Shown here in pieces: positions 12,190 through 23,518 of a stretch of DNA of 64,000 nt. The position numbers and the translations under genes were made by a program. The stretch covers positions 12,030,393 through 12,094,392 of the forward strand of contig CP099851.1 in assembly GCA_030062745.1 (NCBI GenBank), in the 5' to 3' direction. The notes below the pieces were generated by a model. The model did no database searches and was not told the origin of the DNA. It worked only from the letters and a program-made list of their open reading frames with translations. Each line of letters begins with the position of its first letter. Positions within the stretch are counted from its first letter, which is position 1. Origin of the DNA: Capitulum mitella (lineage: Eukaryota > Arthropoda > Thecostraca > Pollicipedomorpha > Pollicipedidae).

Positions 12190-12253
<64 letters not shown>
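12151..12253. repeat. (AC)n then (AT)n compound microsatellite
   Basis: AC units to about 12176, interrupted ACGC units to 12195, then AT dinucleotides to 12253. Confidence 0.95.
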
Positions 12254-12254
<1 letters not shown>

Positions 12255-12342
12255 GGACGAGATCCAGCTAAGGGTAGAGTCGCGCAAGCTGGACGTGTCG
12301 TGAGCCATCTCCTTAAGAACAATCATACGTCTCAGAATCAGT

Positions 12343-12343
<1 letters not shown>

Positions 12344-12384
<41 letters not shown>
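12344..12384. repeat. (AT)n microsatellite
   Basis: Uninterrupted AT dinucleotides, about 40 bp. Together with 12151-12253 and 12456-12548 it forms a 400-bp microsatellite cluster. Confidence 0.95.
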
Positions 12385-12386
<2 letters not shown>

Positions 12387-12455
12387 AATGATTGTAAGAC
12401 GTAAGATTCCGTGTGTATATATATAGCGTGTCGATCTCGATATACATATATATAT

Positions 12456-12487
<32 letters not shown>

Positions 12488-12488
12488 G

Positions 12489-12548
<60 letters not shown>
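12456..12548. repeat. (GA)n microsatellite ending in G-run
   Basis: GA repeats with a few AAGA, GGGT and GAGGGA interruptions, ending GAGGGGGGGGG. Ser/Leu- and Glu/Arg-rich open frames across it are artefacts. Confidence 0.95.
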
Positions 12549-12554
<6 letters not shown>

Positions 12555-13084
12555 TATACATATATATTAACCCGGCACCGCCTGGACGTCGTCAAATAAG
12601 GCACCCTATCGGTTTTTCTTAAAAGACTTCTGAACCATTCCAGTCAACCCGACCAAATTTTCCACACCTGTCTTCCAATAAATTGTACATATTTTGACGT
12701 CAAAACCATTTCCATGTTTAGTCAGGTCACGGAGATATGACGTCATAAATAAATCCTTGCATGCATGTTTTCGCCTCTTCGGGCAGTGGCGCGAACATGA
12801 TTCGTTTTTTGATAACATTCGTGAATATAATGGGTGGATTATTTGGATTTACATAGAACGCAGTCCTCAAAAGCATATAAAACGGTGACACGTCAACATT
12901 AGAGGTCATGCTAAGTAACATGCATGAGAGCAATTGGACTGGTTTGTATTGGGGGTGATGGAAATTCCCGCATACCTTCCCCATCGTTCAAGCCAGACAA
13001 GCAAATCCACATGCTTCTCTTCGCACGGTTCACCAAATGCAAAGTGAGGTCGTGTCAGGTCACGTCATAGGTAGATATCAAAAC

Positions 13085-13770
13085 GAAATGAAATGCAATA
13101 TTGCCTGTGGAAGCTCGTTCAGTAGCAGCAGACAGCAATTCTTGTTCATAGTCAGAAAAAGAAAAATAACTATCTGTTCTTACGTGGCATGACCTTGACC
13201 TGATAAAGACGAAACAGCGCAGATTTAATTATCACGAGACGTCATTTCATTTTTGTACTTGACGCAGTTAAAATCCCAGCGAGTGTCTTCGTCAAGAACA
13301 GAATACAACTTTATCTGACCTCAACTAGACTGACCTTAACTGGATGAAAAATAAGCAATGCAAAACCGATCATAAGAAGGTTTCACTTTCGTCCCTTTTG
13401 TCTCGTGAATCAAAATGGCTGCTAATAAGTACCGATCTTTGACATGTAAAGTAAGGCTGGTATTTCACCTGACCTAGATTCATCTCGACCGCACAGTTTT
13501 AACATTTTGGCATGCTTCTGATGCAGAAGATTGTGGTTTTTCGTTTGATGCCTGATTGAAGGCTCTAAGACCAGTATTGCTGATGGCATGATGTATAAAC
13601 CTATGTCAGTTTTTCCGACGTTGTGTTATGCGTTGTACGTGACTTAAGACGTCATCAATCAAGTGATCAGGGCTAACATAGTATTTTCTGAATTGCAAGA
13701 CTTATGGCAATCGATTGGTGGTAGACCCGTTCAGGTCCGACAGTTAAATTCAGAGATAATTGGGGTGCCC
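13085..13770. repeat. Dispersed repeat F, copy 1
   Basis: Aligns by eye with 48805-49495. Shared landmarks in order are CCTGTGGAAG/GTCTGTGGAAG, AGTCAGAAAAAGAAAA, TGACCTTGACC, TTGACGCAGTTAA/TTGACGTAGTTAA, CTGACCTTAACTGGATGAAA, CATTTTGGCATGCTTCTG, GCAGAAGA and GGGGTGCCC. No coding capacity. It is rich in TGACCT/AGGTCA words like families A-E, but clear terminal inverted repeats were not found. Confidence 0.7.
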
Positions 13771-13890
13771 TGCTATGCAAGCAATCATTGCCATAACCAA
13801 GACTTAGAGTAGAGGCGTCAGTTAACGCCATTTGCGTCAAGAGGTTTTAAAAACCGCCGATTGTTACCTATGATTTGTTTGAAAGATAAA

Positions 13891-14159
13891 AATCCTTAAA
13901 AATAAAAAAGCAATGCGAGTTTTCTTTCAAAATCTTTCAAAATTTCACGGGATCGAATGTCTCATGTTGCAATACAATGGCTCAAAACAAACAACACAAC
14001 AATACAACAAAACAGACAAAGAAAAACAAAACAACAAACACTCAAAACAAAAAGCAAAACAGAAATCCTTGGAAATAAAAAAGGCAATGCAGTTTGGTTT
14101 TAAATATTTACAGGTGTTCTATTTCATAGGATCGGTTTTTTCATGTTGCAATACAACGG
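13891..14159. repeat. Direct repeat pair (~93 bp units, 80 bp apart)
   Basis: 13891-13980 and 14064-14159 share AATCCTT..AAATAAAAAA, GCAATGC, GGATCG and CATGTTGCAATACAA. The gap is rich in AAC/AAAC words. Confidence 0.7.
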
Positions 14160-14279
14160 TAAGTGTAGCATTAAACCTTTTTATTATAACCCTGATCTCC
14201 CATCCCGTACGAAAATCCTGGCTTCCGTACCGCAGGGAACAGGAGCAAATCCAGGAAATTCGATCGCGGGGCACTCTCT

Positions 14280-14590
14280 TTGGGGGTGTCATGGGTGGCC
14301 TCAGTTTGGGGCGCCTTCAGTTTGGAGGGGGGGGGGGATTGACACTATAAGAGGCTTCTGTATGTTCAGGTCGGCCGCCTTCGATGGACGTGGCGTCTTC
14401 AGTTAGGCGGCGGCACTTCTGGTGGCAAGGAGCACCATCAGTTGGGAAAGACGTCTTTGAAGCCAGAGGCGCCCTCTGTAGGCGGGACACCTTCGGTAGG
14501 AGATGGTAGGTATGCCTTTACTTGGTTAGAGCGCTTTCGGTTGGGCATGGGTATTTTCGGAAGAAGAGGCAACTGTAGCTAGTAGAAGAC
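14280..14590. repeat. Degenerate G-rich minisatellite-like tract
   Basis: Irregular recurrences of GGCGCCTTCAGTTTGG-like words: GGCGTCTTCAGTTAGG, CACCATCAGTTGGG, GGCGCCCTCTGTAGG, GACACCTTCGGTAGG and GCGCTTTCGGTTGGG. It includes a run of 12 G at about 14326-14337. A C-rich counterpart (GGAGGCCC words) occurs at about 45.84-46.0 kb. Confidence 0.5.
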
Positions 14591-16840
14591 GGTGGGGCCG
14601 GTTCTGGTGGAGCAAGGGCGACAGCAAGAATAGGGGCACTGATGTGGTTTTCGATGGGAAGGGGCACATGCCCCTGTCAAGCCATCTTCTGAGATTTCCG
14701 ATATTACTGGGGAGGTGTCAACATAAGATTTGGGGCCGTTCCTTTCCAGTTATTGCCATAGGCTTAATATTAAAGGACCTGAATATTGGGGGAGGAGCTA
14801 GATTCCCCTTTCCTCGGGATCGCCAGCCATGCTGGCAAGAAAGAGGAATGACAGGCTCATTTTAGGGTTCGTGTATGCGTGAGGTACGCTAGTTTAACCT
14901 GACGGTGAAACAAGGCGACCTAAGTAGTGGATTGTCTGACCAGGTGGCGCTAGCAGTTGTGCCTCTGTTGCAGACGACTGCGACTGAGGGGTTCACAAAT
15001 GCTTAGAACTCTCCGAATTGACACGCATTATGAGAAAGGTATTTTTTCGATTGGATTCAGTGGAGTAGGATATTGTCATAAAATCATAGCCATTTATTAC
15101 GAAAGCTTTCCACATGGTGTATTTCAAGACTCCAGCCATACGCATCAAATGAAGCTTTACAATGTGACAACTTACGCATCAACTCCTTGTTCATTTAAAC
15201 GGTAACACTAAAGATTAGCAAGGGTCGTCTTATACCGTACCAGGTCGATTAAAGTCAGTTCCTACAGCATTTGCCTCGTGATTAGGGTGGCATGCGAATG
15301 GCAAACTAAAATCATTTGATCGCTGTAATCATGCTAAGGCGTGATTAAATGAAATTGGAAGCTAAGGTTAAGTCAGGTCAGGTCAAGTAGGTAAGGGTAC
15401 GACTCGGGAAAAGTGTCAGTCCCGTTCTAAAGAGTACGGTTAAAGAGTGCGGTCACCTGAGAACAAAGGAAATTAAAGAAAGACGTTTGAGGTCATACAA
15501 ACAGCACTAAAACAAACATATTTTATCATGCACACTTGCATGATGAAATATGTCATGCAAGATCAGTCTCAATCAAATGGGCAATTATATTTCACAAACG
15601 AATGAAAGTACACATGCAAACCTACTATGCACACCGTCTTATAACATGCCATGATATTCAATGGCGTTCCGATAAACAGACCACTGGAATAATTTTAGGT
15701 AACGAATGAGATGTACAAATATTACGCATTACTAGATGTGAGTGACAAATGCGTTCTATACCGATTTGTGGCACATACGATATTGAAGCCAGGTGGCCTG
15801 ACCTCGGATCACTGGCTCATCACGAACAACATGCTGCGTCCTTTGAAATGCGCACAAGAAAACTTCTTATCTTTTGTGTTGAATAAATTTCGCCAGAAAG
15901 ATCAAAAATCGCATGTCAGCACGGTTAACCTGGGGCCAGGGCACACAACTTTCGAAAAAATGGCCAGATGCATTTGATGGAAAATGAGCTGGAGATATAG
16001 TGTATACCACTTTTTGTTTCTGAAATCATTTTTGGCAATAAATACCATACCTTTGTTCCAAGTTTTTTTCCATACTTTGCTCGAAGTTCAAATGGGTCAG
16101 TGACCCGACAGGACCGTCTTTTGAAATTTCGTTTTCAAATGTTCAATCTGCGTGCAAACAGCTACAGAAAACTTCAAGCTTCTAGTTTTTTTGCGCCGTT
16201 TTTTTTTTTAACCGGATTCTCGAGAACCCCAGTGCACGAAGAACAAGCATGCTAAATAATTTAAAGAACGAAGAAGCAACATTGCGACTGCCGGCATCGA
16301 CTGTACCACTGCGACACCAGACCGACCGACACCTTTTCTGTTTCCGTTAAAATAACGGTACTCTCTAACAAATGATGTTTTATCTCGTTTCTTTTCAAGT
16401 TAACAGTCTGTGATCAGGCCACCAGGAATCCCACCATCTCTCCAACGATGAGTACCCCAGACGGGAGATAACTGCTGCAGTCCAGACATCGGTGGTAAGA
16501 ATTGCAATGATCTCAGCAGACCACTTGATCGGGGCTATTGTTTGGCTGACCGCGTGTGCAGTTCTCAGCATCAACTGGTCTAAAAATGCTGGCCACTAAG
16601 AGACCACAGTGGTTGATTCGGTACAAAAAGTCATCGGTAAAGCCTTCTGTTTTCTGGAGGAAAACGACTCTCGTCACCATGCCTTGCAAGGGTTTGACGT
16701 CGTGTGGCAGGTTTCATTATAAGGTTTGACATGGAATTCAATCATCTGTAACGCCTTAGTCTAGCAACTGCTTTCCTCAGCACCTGTACGGTCTTGGCTG
16801 TGCTCACAATTTTACCACAAAAGCCCGAAGATTTCTGAAT
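14591..16840. other. Gene-free stretch
   Basis: I see no gene. Around 15360-15395 there are clustered AGGTCA-like words in GTCAGGTCAGGTCAAG, without an identifiable element boundary. Confidence 0.35.
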
Positions 16841-16849
16841 CCTCTTGTC

Positions 16850-17190
16850 AGTCATCACTTCAACAGACTCGTGCTCGATTCCATCTGAATTGGACTCAAT
16901 TACGGAATCGATTTCTTTACGGCCAGAGTCAGAATCGGAATGGATTCAACTGGTAAGTGCCGGAATCACAGTCAGAGTTCGGTCATGGTTATTTCCGGAA
17001 TCAGAATTGGAATCATTTCCATTGCTTTTCTAAGCCAGTGGACTATCACGCAATACATTTCGATATCGACGCGTTTCATTTTGGGTCGGAATCGGAGCGA
17101 TTCCGTTTTAGAAAACCGCAGCGAGTCAGAGTCAGAACTGATTCAGCAGGCAGTCAATCCCATTCAGAGTCGGTTCATTCAGCTGGCATA
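16850..17190. repeat. GGAATC/GATTCC-rich low-complexity patch
   Basis: Dense, irregular GGAATC, TCAGAATC and GAGTCAG words on both strands. They give Ser/Glu-rich open frames (SESES) that should not be taken as protein. Such patches often mark ends of hAT-type short elements; that link is a guess here. Confidence 0.55.
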
Positions 17191-17429
17191 TGAACATACC
17201 TATTTATGACATATACTGAAATAACTAACGGAAATTGACCATTAGACAATAGAGATACGTCCTGAACCATCTTACGCTCTCATGTTTGATTAGCCACCAT
17301 GCCAGTGAAAACACACAATGTACATTTTACGTTATTTTTAGTCCAGACTGCCGTTTTAAAAACCAGATTTACTTTCACTCAGTGATTAAGCATCGCATTT
17401 CTTTAATTGCAAGTAGGAATAACGTATGT

Positions 17430-17684
17430 CGTTCGTCACCACAAAAAGGAAGTTACTGAATACGGGCCTTGGCTTGCATTTCCAATCCAGTTATGGGCTA
17501 CTCATTACACAGTTACGAAAGGCAACAGGTTTTGACAGCCTAAAACTGACCCTTAACCAATTAAAGCTTTCTAGCAGAGTCGCCTCGTCGAGTCGAATCG
17601 AGCCAGAGAGATTAAGAGATAACTGACTGCCGGATAAACAATCCGGCGAGGCATAAACCCAGTCCAGCAGCAGACACGCAGCTG
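17430..17684 (+). pseudogene. Split cuticle pseudogene: promoter and exon 1
   Basis: This aligns with the reverse complement of the upstream regions of the intact genes at 28.0-28.3 and 42.8-43.1 kb. Shared words include CACCACAAAA, GTTACGAAA, CAACAGGTTTTGACA and a CGTCGAGTCGA segment. The TATA-flanking inverted repeat survives as GCCGGAT-AAACA-ATCCGGC (17629-17647). Exon 1, ATGCAGCTG in the live genes, is ACGCAGCTG at 17676-17684, and the donor GT that should follow is GA, so start codon and splice donor are both lost. The rest of the gene is displaced beyond elements A2 and B1. Confidence 0.7.
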
Positions 17685-17786
17685 GAACGGCGGCAACACC
17701 AGACTTGTAGCCCATGCAGCGATTCTATGGCGTTGCACCATTTGTTATTCATATGGTACATGAATATATGTTTTCCAGCGTCTTAA

Positions 17787-18999
17787 CCCTATTCCCGGCA
17801 GGGGAGGGGGGGCGGAATCCGCCCCCCTCGGGTTTTTTGCTTGCCAATTCTAGGCTTTTTAACGCAGCTTCACGAAACTTAGTGACTTTTCCTAGTTATT
17901 CTTTCTACGTGCCGTGACAAAATTTCAAAATTCTATTTTGCTCAGGGGCGGAGCCAGGCAACGTTTTTGGGAGGCACCTCATGCCATTTTTGGACATGTT
18001 AAGGGTAAAAGGAAAATGTCTGCCAAAAACAGAGTTTTTAAGATAGAACTTAAAAATTTATATCGATGTATAGCTAAATAGTTAGGCAATGTGCAGATAT
18101 AGCTTTGTTCTCCTGAGGTCATTTTACAAGGTCAGGTCAAGGTCAAAAGTCAAAATTTGTTTTTTTCGCTATAATTTCGGGGCCGTTTTTTCAAATGCCA
18201 AACCCGGAATACATATGACGTAGACGGGTGCCTTCTACTTGTGTACCAAGTTTTAGCTTAATATCAGGTCGGGTCACGGAGCTATGACCTAAAATGTCAC
18301 TGCGCGTACCCTATATCGCAATAGCCATAAAATGAAATTTTTGAAATAGAGTGAATTCAAATAATTGAAAACGTTGACAGTTAATATTAAATGCACAGGA
18401 GATCATTCCAAGTGATCCCAAGGTCACTGGAGGTCATTTAAGGTCAAAGGTCACAAGTTGATCTGAGAAACGTGTGACCATGACAGTTGCCCCTTTTCCA
18501 CGTCCCTGGCACCGCCTATGCTAACATTATACAAACATTGTAATGCGATTTGTACTTCTTCAGTATAACATGACTAGCAGAAGCCACAAAAGGGTGTTTG
18601 CCTCTTTTGTTCATCCAGTTGTTGGAAAACTAATCCTCCTATTTTTGAAACCCTGTGAACGCCCATGAATTTTCTCAAAATTTCAGATTTGGGGACCCAT
18701 GGTAAAAGCCCTATCCATAATCTCTCGATTCATGCCAGTTTCATCGAAATCGGTCCAAAAACAATGGAGTTATAAGAAGTCCAAAAGTACCCCCCATTTT
18801 GACATTTTTGCCCCCTGTATCCACAAATTTCAAAATTTTGAAAATTTCTTTTTATAAAAATGTAGTACACGTGACGGCAAATCGATTGCCGTTTGTTGCG
18901 ATAAAATCGGACAAGTAATTCTCGAGATCTCTGGGGGGGCCGAATCCGCCCCCCCCCCGCCGGGAATCTGCCATACCGTCTAGCCCTCCGGGAATAGGG
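17787..18999 (-). mobile_element. TTAA element A2 (~1.21 kb), in intron 1 of the split cuticle pseudogene
   Basis: Perfect TTAA at both edges (17783-17786 and 19000-19003). Ends are CCCTATTCCCGGCAGGGG and CTCCGGGAATAGGG. The subterminal palindrome is GGGGGGCGGA-A-TCCGCCCCCC at about 17808, with a second G/C block near 18940-18960. Four perfect AGGTCA hexamers begin at 18421, 18431, 18441 and 18448. It lies about 100 bp inside the former intron 1 and is the best-preserved family A copy in the window. Non-coding. Confidence 0.85.
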
Positions 19000-19056
19000 T
19001 TAACACGACCGACTTGCGAGAAAATATGGTTCGCTGTTTTGTTTTCCTTTTTTTAA

Positions 19057-20264
19057 TCCGTCCCCGACTGGGGGGCAGTTGACTGCCCCCCCCTGAGGTT
19101 TTTCTGGGATTGCGAGAGAACCAATGAACACAGAGTCACGAAACTTTGTGTACCTTTTGCTCCATCAATTTTACATCTCATGTCAAAATTTTGATCTCAG
19201 GTCAGGTCCGGTGCCTGACCTAAGTCAGGTCAAACGGACCTATGTCCAAAAAAGTTTAGCGCCCTTTTTCGCAAAACAAGATATCTCAAAAATACTTTCG
19301 GGGATCAGTGATCGTGATAGATGCAACAAATCTGCTATCTCAGATTTTTCGGAATTTTCCAGTTCATTGACCTAAGGTCAAGCCCATTTTTAAGACATAT
19401 CGCCGTTTTTCGCAAATTGACGGAATATTTCATAACATTTTTAGTGTGGAGTTAAGCAGACATCTAGTTATCGTCGTTGGGCAAAGTATCAATGACTTCC
19501 AGCCATTGACCTGAGGTCAGGTCACGAATAACTGTAGTGAGCCAAAATGCACCACCGTCAAAATCGACGATGAATTACTCAGAATGGGTAGAAAACGGCA
19601 GAACTAACTTGCACAAATGTAAGTAATACCAAGAACCTCAAAAAGTTTGAAAAAGTAGCATATTTTGGAAATAAACAGGCTCTCGCCAATAAAGCTCCGC
19701 CAAATTTGTAGATTGGTAACTAATCAATTTTTCCAAAACTTAAACATGAGAAACCATCAGAAGAACCACAAAGATCAATAAAATATACATAGATAGTCTT
19801 TTTTTCGCGAGAATAAAGGAACGCTAAAACTAGTTCCCTTCAATTTGGTACTGCATACGGCACCGGCACACCGCGACAGCTGGCGGGAGAATTGCCGTGT
19901 CTTTAACTCAACGTTTCGGCGTATATATTGAACAGATCTGGAAAATTAGACGTGTATCGGCGTCTGTGGACCTTTAGTTGTGCGCTGGTGCCTTTACCTT
20001 TGCGTTATTACTCACAGCCCTTGAGATTCAGGCCATTTCTTGGTCTCATGCATTCGGCTACGAGAAAACATATATAGAACGTAAATAAGTTTACATTCTA
20101 TCTAAGACTAAAAATGAGACCAGTTTAGAGCTCTACTCGTCACAAGCTTTCCAACGGTATGCTTATTTTTATCGTGCGACCAACCGTTCGTGAGTTAGAG
20201 GGGGGTTGCCAACTGCCCCCCCCCAATCGCCCATGTTCGAAACGGACCGACGGTCGTGCGCGGG
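19057..20264 (+). mobile_element. TTAA element B1 (~1.21 kb), at the exon 2 junction of the split cuticle pseudogene
   Basis: Flanked by TTAA (19053-19056) and TTTA (20265-20268). Left end is TCCGTCCCCGACTGGGGGG; right end is GGTCGTGCGCGGG. It aligns along its length with B2. The subterminal palindrome is GGGGGGCAGT-TG-ACTGCCCCCC near 19070, with a matching G/C block near 20200. The interior holds TGACCT-G-AGGTCA at about 19508-19520. It sits between intron-like sequence resembling the 3' end of cuticle intron 1 and the exon 2 relic. Confidence 0.8.
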
Positions 20265-20268
20265 TTTA

Positions 20269-20475
20269 TTTGCGATTAGGTTGTTTTGCGGGCGCTGCTT
20301 TGATTTCACCACAGTCTCGGATCAAGGACCTCGCCTGGGACCTATCAAGGACCTGACCTCGCCACCAGACCGTCACAACTTTTCATCACAACTGCCTGTC
20401 CGTATCTCCCTAGTGGAGCAAAATCATGGAACTTACGCGCGTGCAACGGATGGACAGTTTCACGACAATGTTATT
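20269..20475 (+). pseudogene. Split cuticle pseudogene: exon 2 relic
   Basis: The + strand reads CFAGAALISPQSRIKDLAWD where the live genes read FLAAAALAAPQSQIKDVGQE, that is, the end of the signal peptide and the start of the mature cuticle protein. DNA words CACCACAGTCTC and GATCAAGGAC are retained. Further on, in a shifted frame, VRISLVEQNHGTYARATDGQ resembles the live IKILSQKF...GNYEYSYEQDNGQ. Frameshifts and stops prevent expression. The exon 3 relic, which should carry the main RR motif, was not found downstream. Confidence 0.65.
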
Positions 20476-22310
20476 GCGACGAGAATGCGAATTTTGACGG
20501 ACTTCTAGGGCCTTGATTCTGACGTAGTGCGCTCAGTGATGTTGTAGTGGTGTTCAGCTTCCATCGCTGCCATAGGCAAACTTCCAAAATTCTGAGTAAA
20601 ATGATTTTTCGTAACGACCGGTTATGGGTATAGCTCAGGCACGCACTATCAGATGTGCGGTCGTTCAAGCTCTTATTGCTGTAAGTGATTCCACAATGAT
20701 ATCGATTAAACTCAGGCGGTACGTCCAGGGTCGAATGGAACAGTTTGACTTCTTCCAACATGTAGGAATGTGCAGAAAATATTGCGGGCGGCACTATCCA
20801 CCCCTCCACTGTTTTTATTGCGGCAGATAACCCACAGACACGCACCTGACAATAAACGGGCATCAGTTCCAATGGATATGCAAAAGGTTTCCATTCAGTA
20901 ACGATAACATTCAGACGGTAAATGGAGGCATAAAAGAAGACATTTGCAATTAATCAGCCGATTGCCCTACGGCGTAGGTTCGATACCCAGACCATATAAA
21001 CTTTTCATCCGATTTCCTTAACCCTATTCCTGGGCACATAAACGAAAGATGCATTCCCACTGCTAGCCCAACTGATTCGCGAAAAAGCCGGTTGATTCAC
21101 CGTGTTGAAAACTTCATTCTTTTGGAAGACGATTTTGAAAAAAACGACAGGGACGGATACAGGAGGACAACAAAAAAAAAAACAGACAAAAACAGGAAAG
21201 TGTGTTATTTTTGGTTGTGCTATAGCCCGACATTCATCCACCGACTTCGATCTAAAAAGAATATAAAGCTATTAAATAACGACCTACGTATTTATAACTT
21301 CGAAATTCATAGGTGTTCAAAGAACATTCAAAAGGGGAATGCGTATTGGAAACGCATGTTTTTAAAATAACGGAACCAGCCATTTAGTGCCGTCTGGTAA
21401 AACAGTGATTGAATCAGTAACTGTCTCATATACACATAATATCCAAATAGTCTGGAAATAAGCTTGGAGATAAACATCCGTGCAATCAAGCACCACTTCT
21501 TCGCAATCCGCAAGAGCAAACAATAGTGAAATATTTTCATGGTCACTCACCGCTATACTGCTTTTCAATCGTTTGAAATTGTTTTACGTAAATATCTGTG
21601 AAATAACTTGTTTATTGCTATTTCGTATTTGTTTTCTTGGTATTTAAACCAGTATTTCACGAAGCAGTCAATGAATTAGCATCCAGAACAATTTCGGATG
21701 GGCCAACGTTTCGCGCATGCGCATCTCAGTCGAGCGCACAGTGTCTGCTACGACGGAACGTGCCACTGGGCTGCGCGTAGTGCGTCGTTCTTGGCTTGTC
21801 TACAAAGCATGGGAAGACGCTCGACAATACGCACCGGATCTTCCGCAAAGACTTCAGCGATTTTCCGCACCGATCCGAACCGATTTTTGCGAACGGTGCG
21901 GCACCAGGTGGGCCCATTTCAATCCCTCCTCTGCCCCCAATTAAAAACAAAATCGAGAGGAACAAACTTTCCACACAAGCACCCACCGAAACAAAAACAT
22001 GGCGTAGTGGAACCGCACCGATTTGCTTTGACGGATTCTTGGCATCCACCGATCCTTGGCGTAATACGTCGAACAAACTGTGCTCAAAATTGCACCCAAT
22101 GTGTGCCCTGTGTTCCGCTCGCAAATACGAATGTTTTCTGTTCGAAACTATGGCATATTCTTTGTACGTAAATGCAAACATGTATTGTAAGAACGTAAAC
22201 CGCAAAAATATCAGCGTAAACATAAATGTAAACATATGGTTATTTCTGAAAAGAACGTCCGTTTGCGACGACTATGGCGCGTTTCGGTATTTTTGGCTGT
22301 CTGCAAACAC
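20476..22310. other. Mostly unassigned sequence; CpG-rich NRF1-like patch near 21.7 kb
   Basis: At 21018 a lone TTAACCCTATTCCTGGG resembles a family A terminus without the rest of an element. Around 21712-21724 GCGCATGCGC is a perfect palindromic NRF1/Ewg-type word in a CpG-rich patch. The + frame from 21717 to about 21910 (SWLVYKAWEDARQYAPDLPQ, ending near FCERCGT) reads rather like protein but matches nothing I know. Long opposed open frames over 21726-22344 are not convincing genes. Confidence 0.35.
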
Positions 22311-23518
22311 AAACAACCTCTTTCACCTTCGGAGATTTATTTGATTCGACACAGGTTATGCGCCACATGCACCGAGGTGCCGGTCGCTTGCACTGCACGG
22401 CATTCGCACCGCTCCAGTCCTTCCTTGTCCATGTTCCAGCCATACTGTCTCCACCGACAGGGCCTTGTCAAAATCTGCTACATTATTCAGACTGGATTAC
22501 TGGGGTAATATGGGATAAAAGCTTGGCCTATGCTAGCCAGAAAGCGCCCAAAAGTGTGGTAACATTTTTGCGCCTGGAAACAAGGTTTCTTGCAAAACGG
22601 GCAAGATAGTTGGGTGTCAAGTGCAAAAACGCTCCTACAGGACTACGTTATCATCTGCAGAGTCAACATAAGGTCCACATCAGTAGGGCATACACAGACG
22701 GGCCAAGCTTCAAGGAAGCGAAGAAGCCAGACTTGCTGACTTGACGTCTTCTTAATCCGTCTGAATGGAAGGATTCTCTTCGTGAATGAAAGGCCCCGGT
22801 CCCTCCTTGCCCATTAAGGTAAGGTGTAAAGTTTAAAATAAACCAAATTGATCGATAAATGCATCGATAAGCGACAAATAACGCAAAATTTTATCATTTA
22901 CTGATAAAAACAAGAAAACTTTATCAATTCCCAACCCTAGTGGCGACCCTGGTAAATGAGAATCATAGCACAATGGGAAAAATACAGGTACTTTATAGGT
23001 GTTATAACTGTAGTCTGAGACGGCCAAAGCGGGGTGGGGATGCCCCCACCTAATTTGGAAATTTAACTAGCACCATCGAGGGAAGAGGGAGCGGTCTGGT
23101 CGCTAAGAAACGAACAAATATCGCTAAATTTTTAAGGTAGATTTGCACGTTGCCTGCAGCAGAGTTTCACCGGAACATGTGTGTCAGATCACCACGACAT
23201 TAACGCAATGTCCAGACAAAGACGAGAACATGGACCGACAAACCGTCTATATTTTTGTTGTTGGCCATGTCTCACAAACTGTGCGATATGCAAGAGGGCG
23301 CTCTGTCGTATCGCATCATTCTATCACATCGTTCTTGCGCGTGAAAAGGAAGTATAGGTTGGTGTTGTTGACGCCAGCATCGCCATTTTTCATGGCATTC
23401 ACCAGGGCCTCGTCTAAGAAATTTTGACGGGAGGGGGACAAGTCTTCCAGCATGGTATTTCAGCAGTACTTGCCTGGTATGTAAAAATGAAATCACGAAA
23501 AATCCGAATATATCTTAA

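Noticed and set aside
12313..12604. Ser/Leu- and Tyr/Ile-rich open frames
   Set aside because: They are translations of (GA)n and (TA)n microsatellites.
20471..20872. 133-codon minus-strand open frame next to the cuticle exon 2 relic
   Set aside because: No recognisable domain, no homology to cuticle exons, and no consistent splice sites.
20950..21000. GTAGGTTCGATACCC, a tRNA B-box-like word
   Set aside because: No A box at a suitable distance and no foldable cloverleaf.
21726..22344. Long opposing open frames (169 codons minus, 182 codons plus)
   Set aside because: They overlap on both strands, show no domain, no splice or promoter support for these starts, and have mixed composition. Length alone in a CpG-rich patch is not enough.
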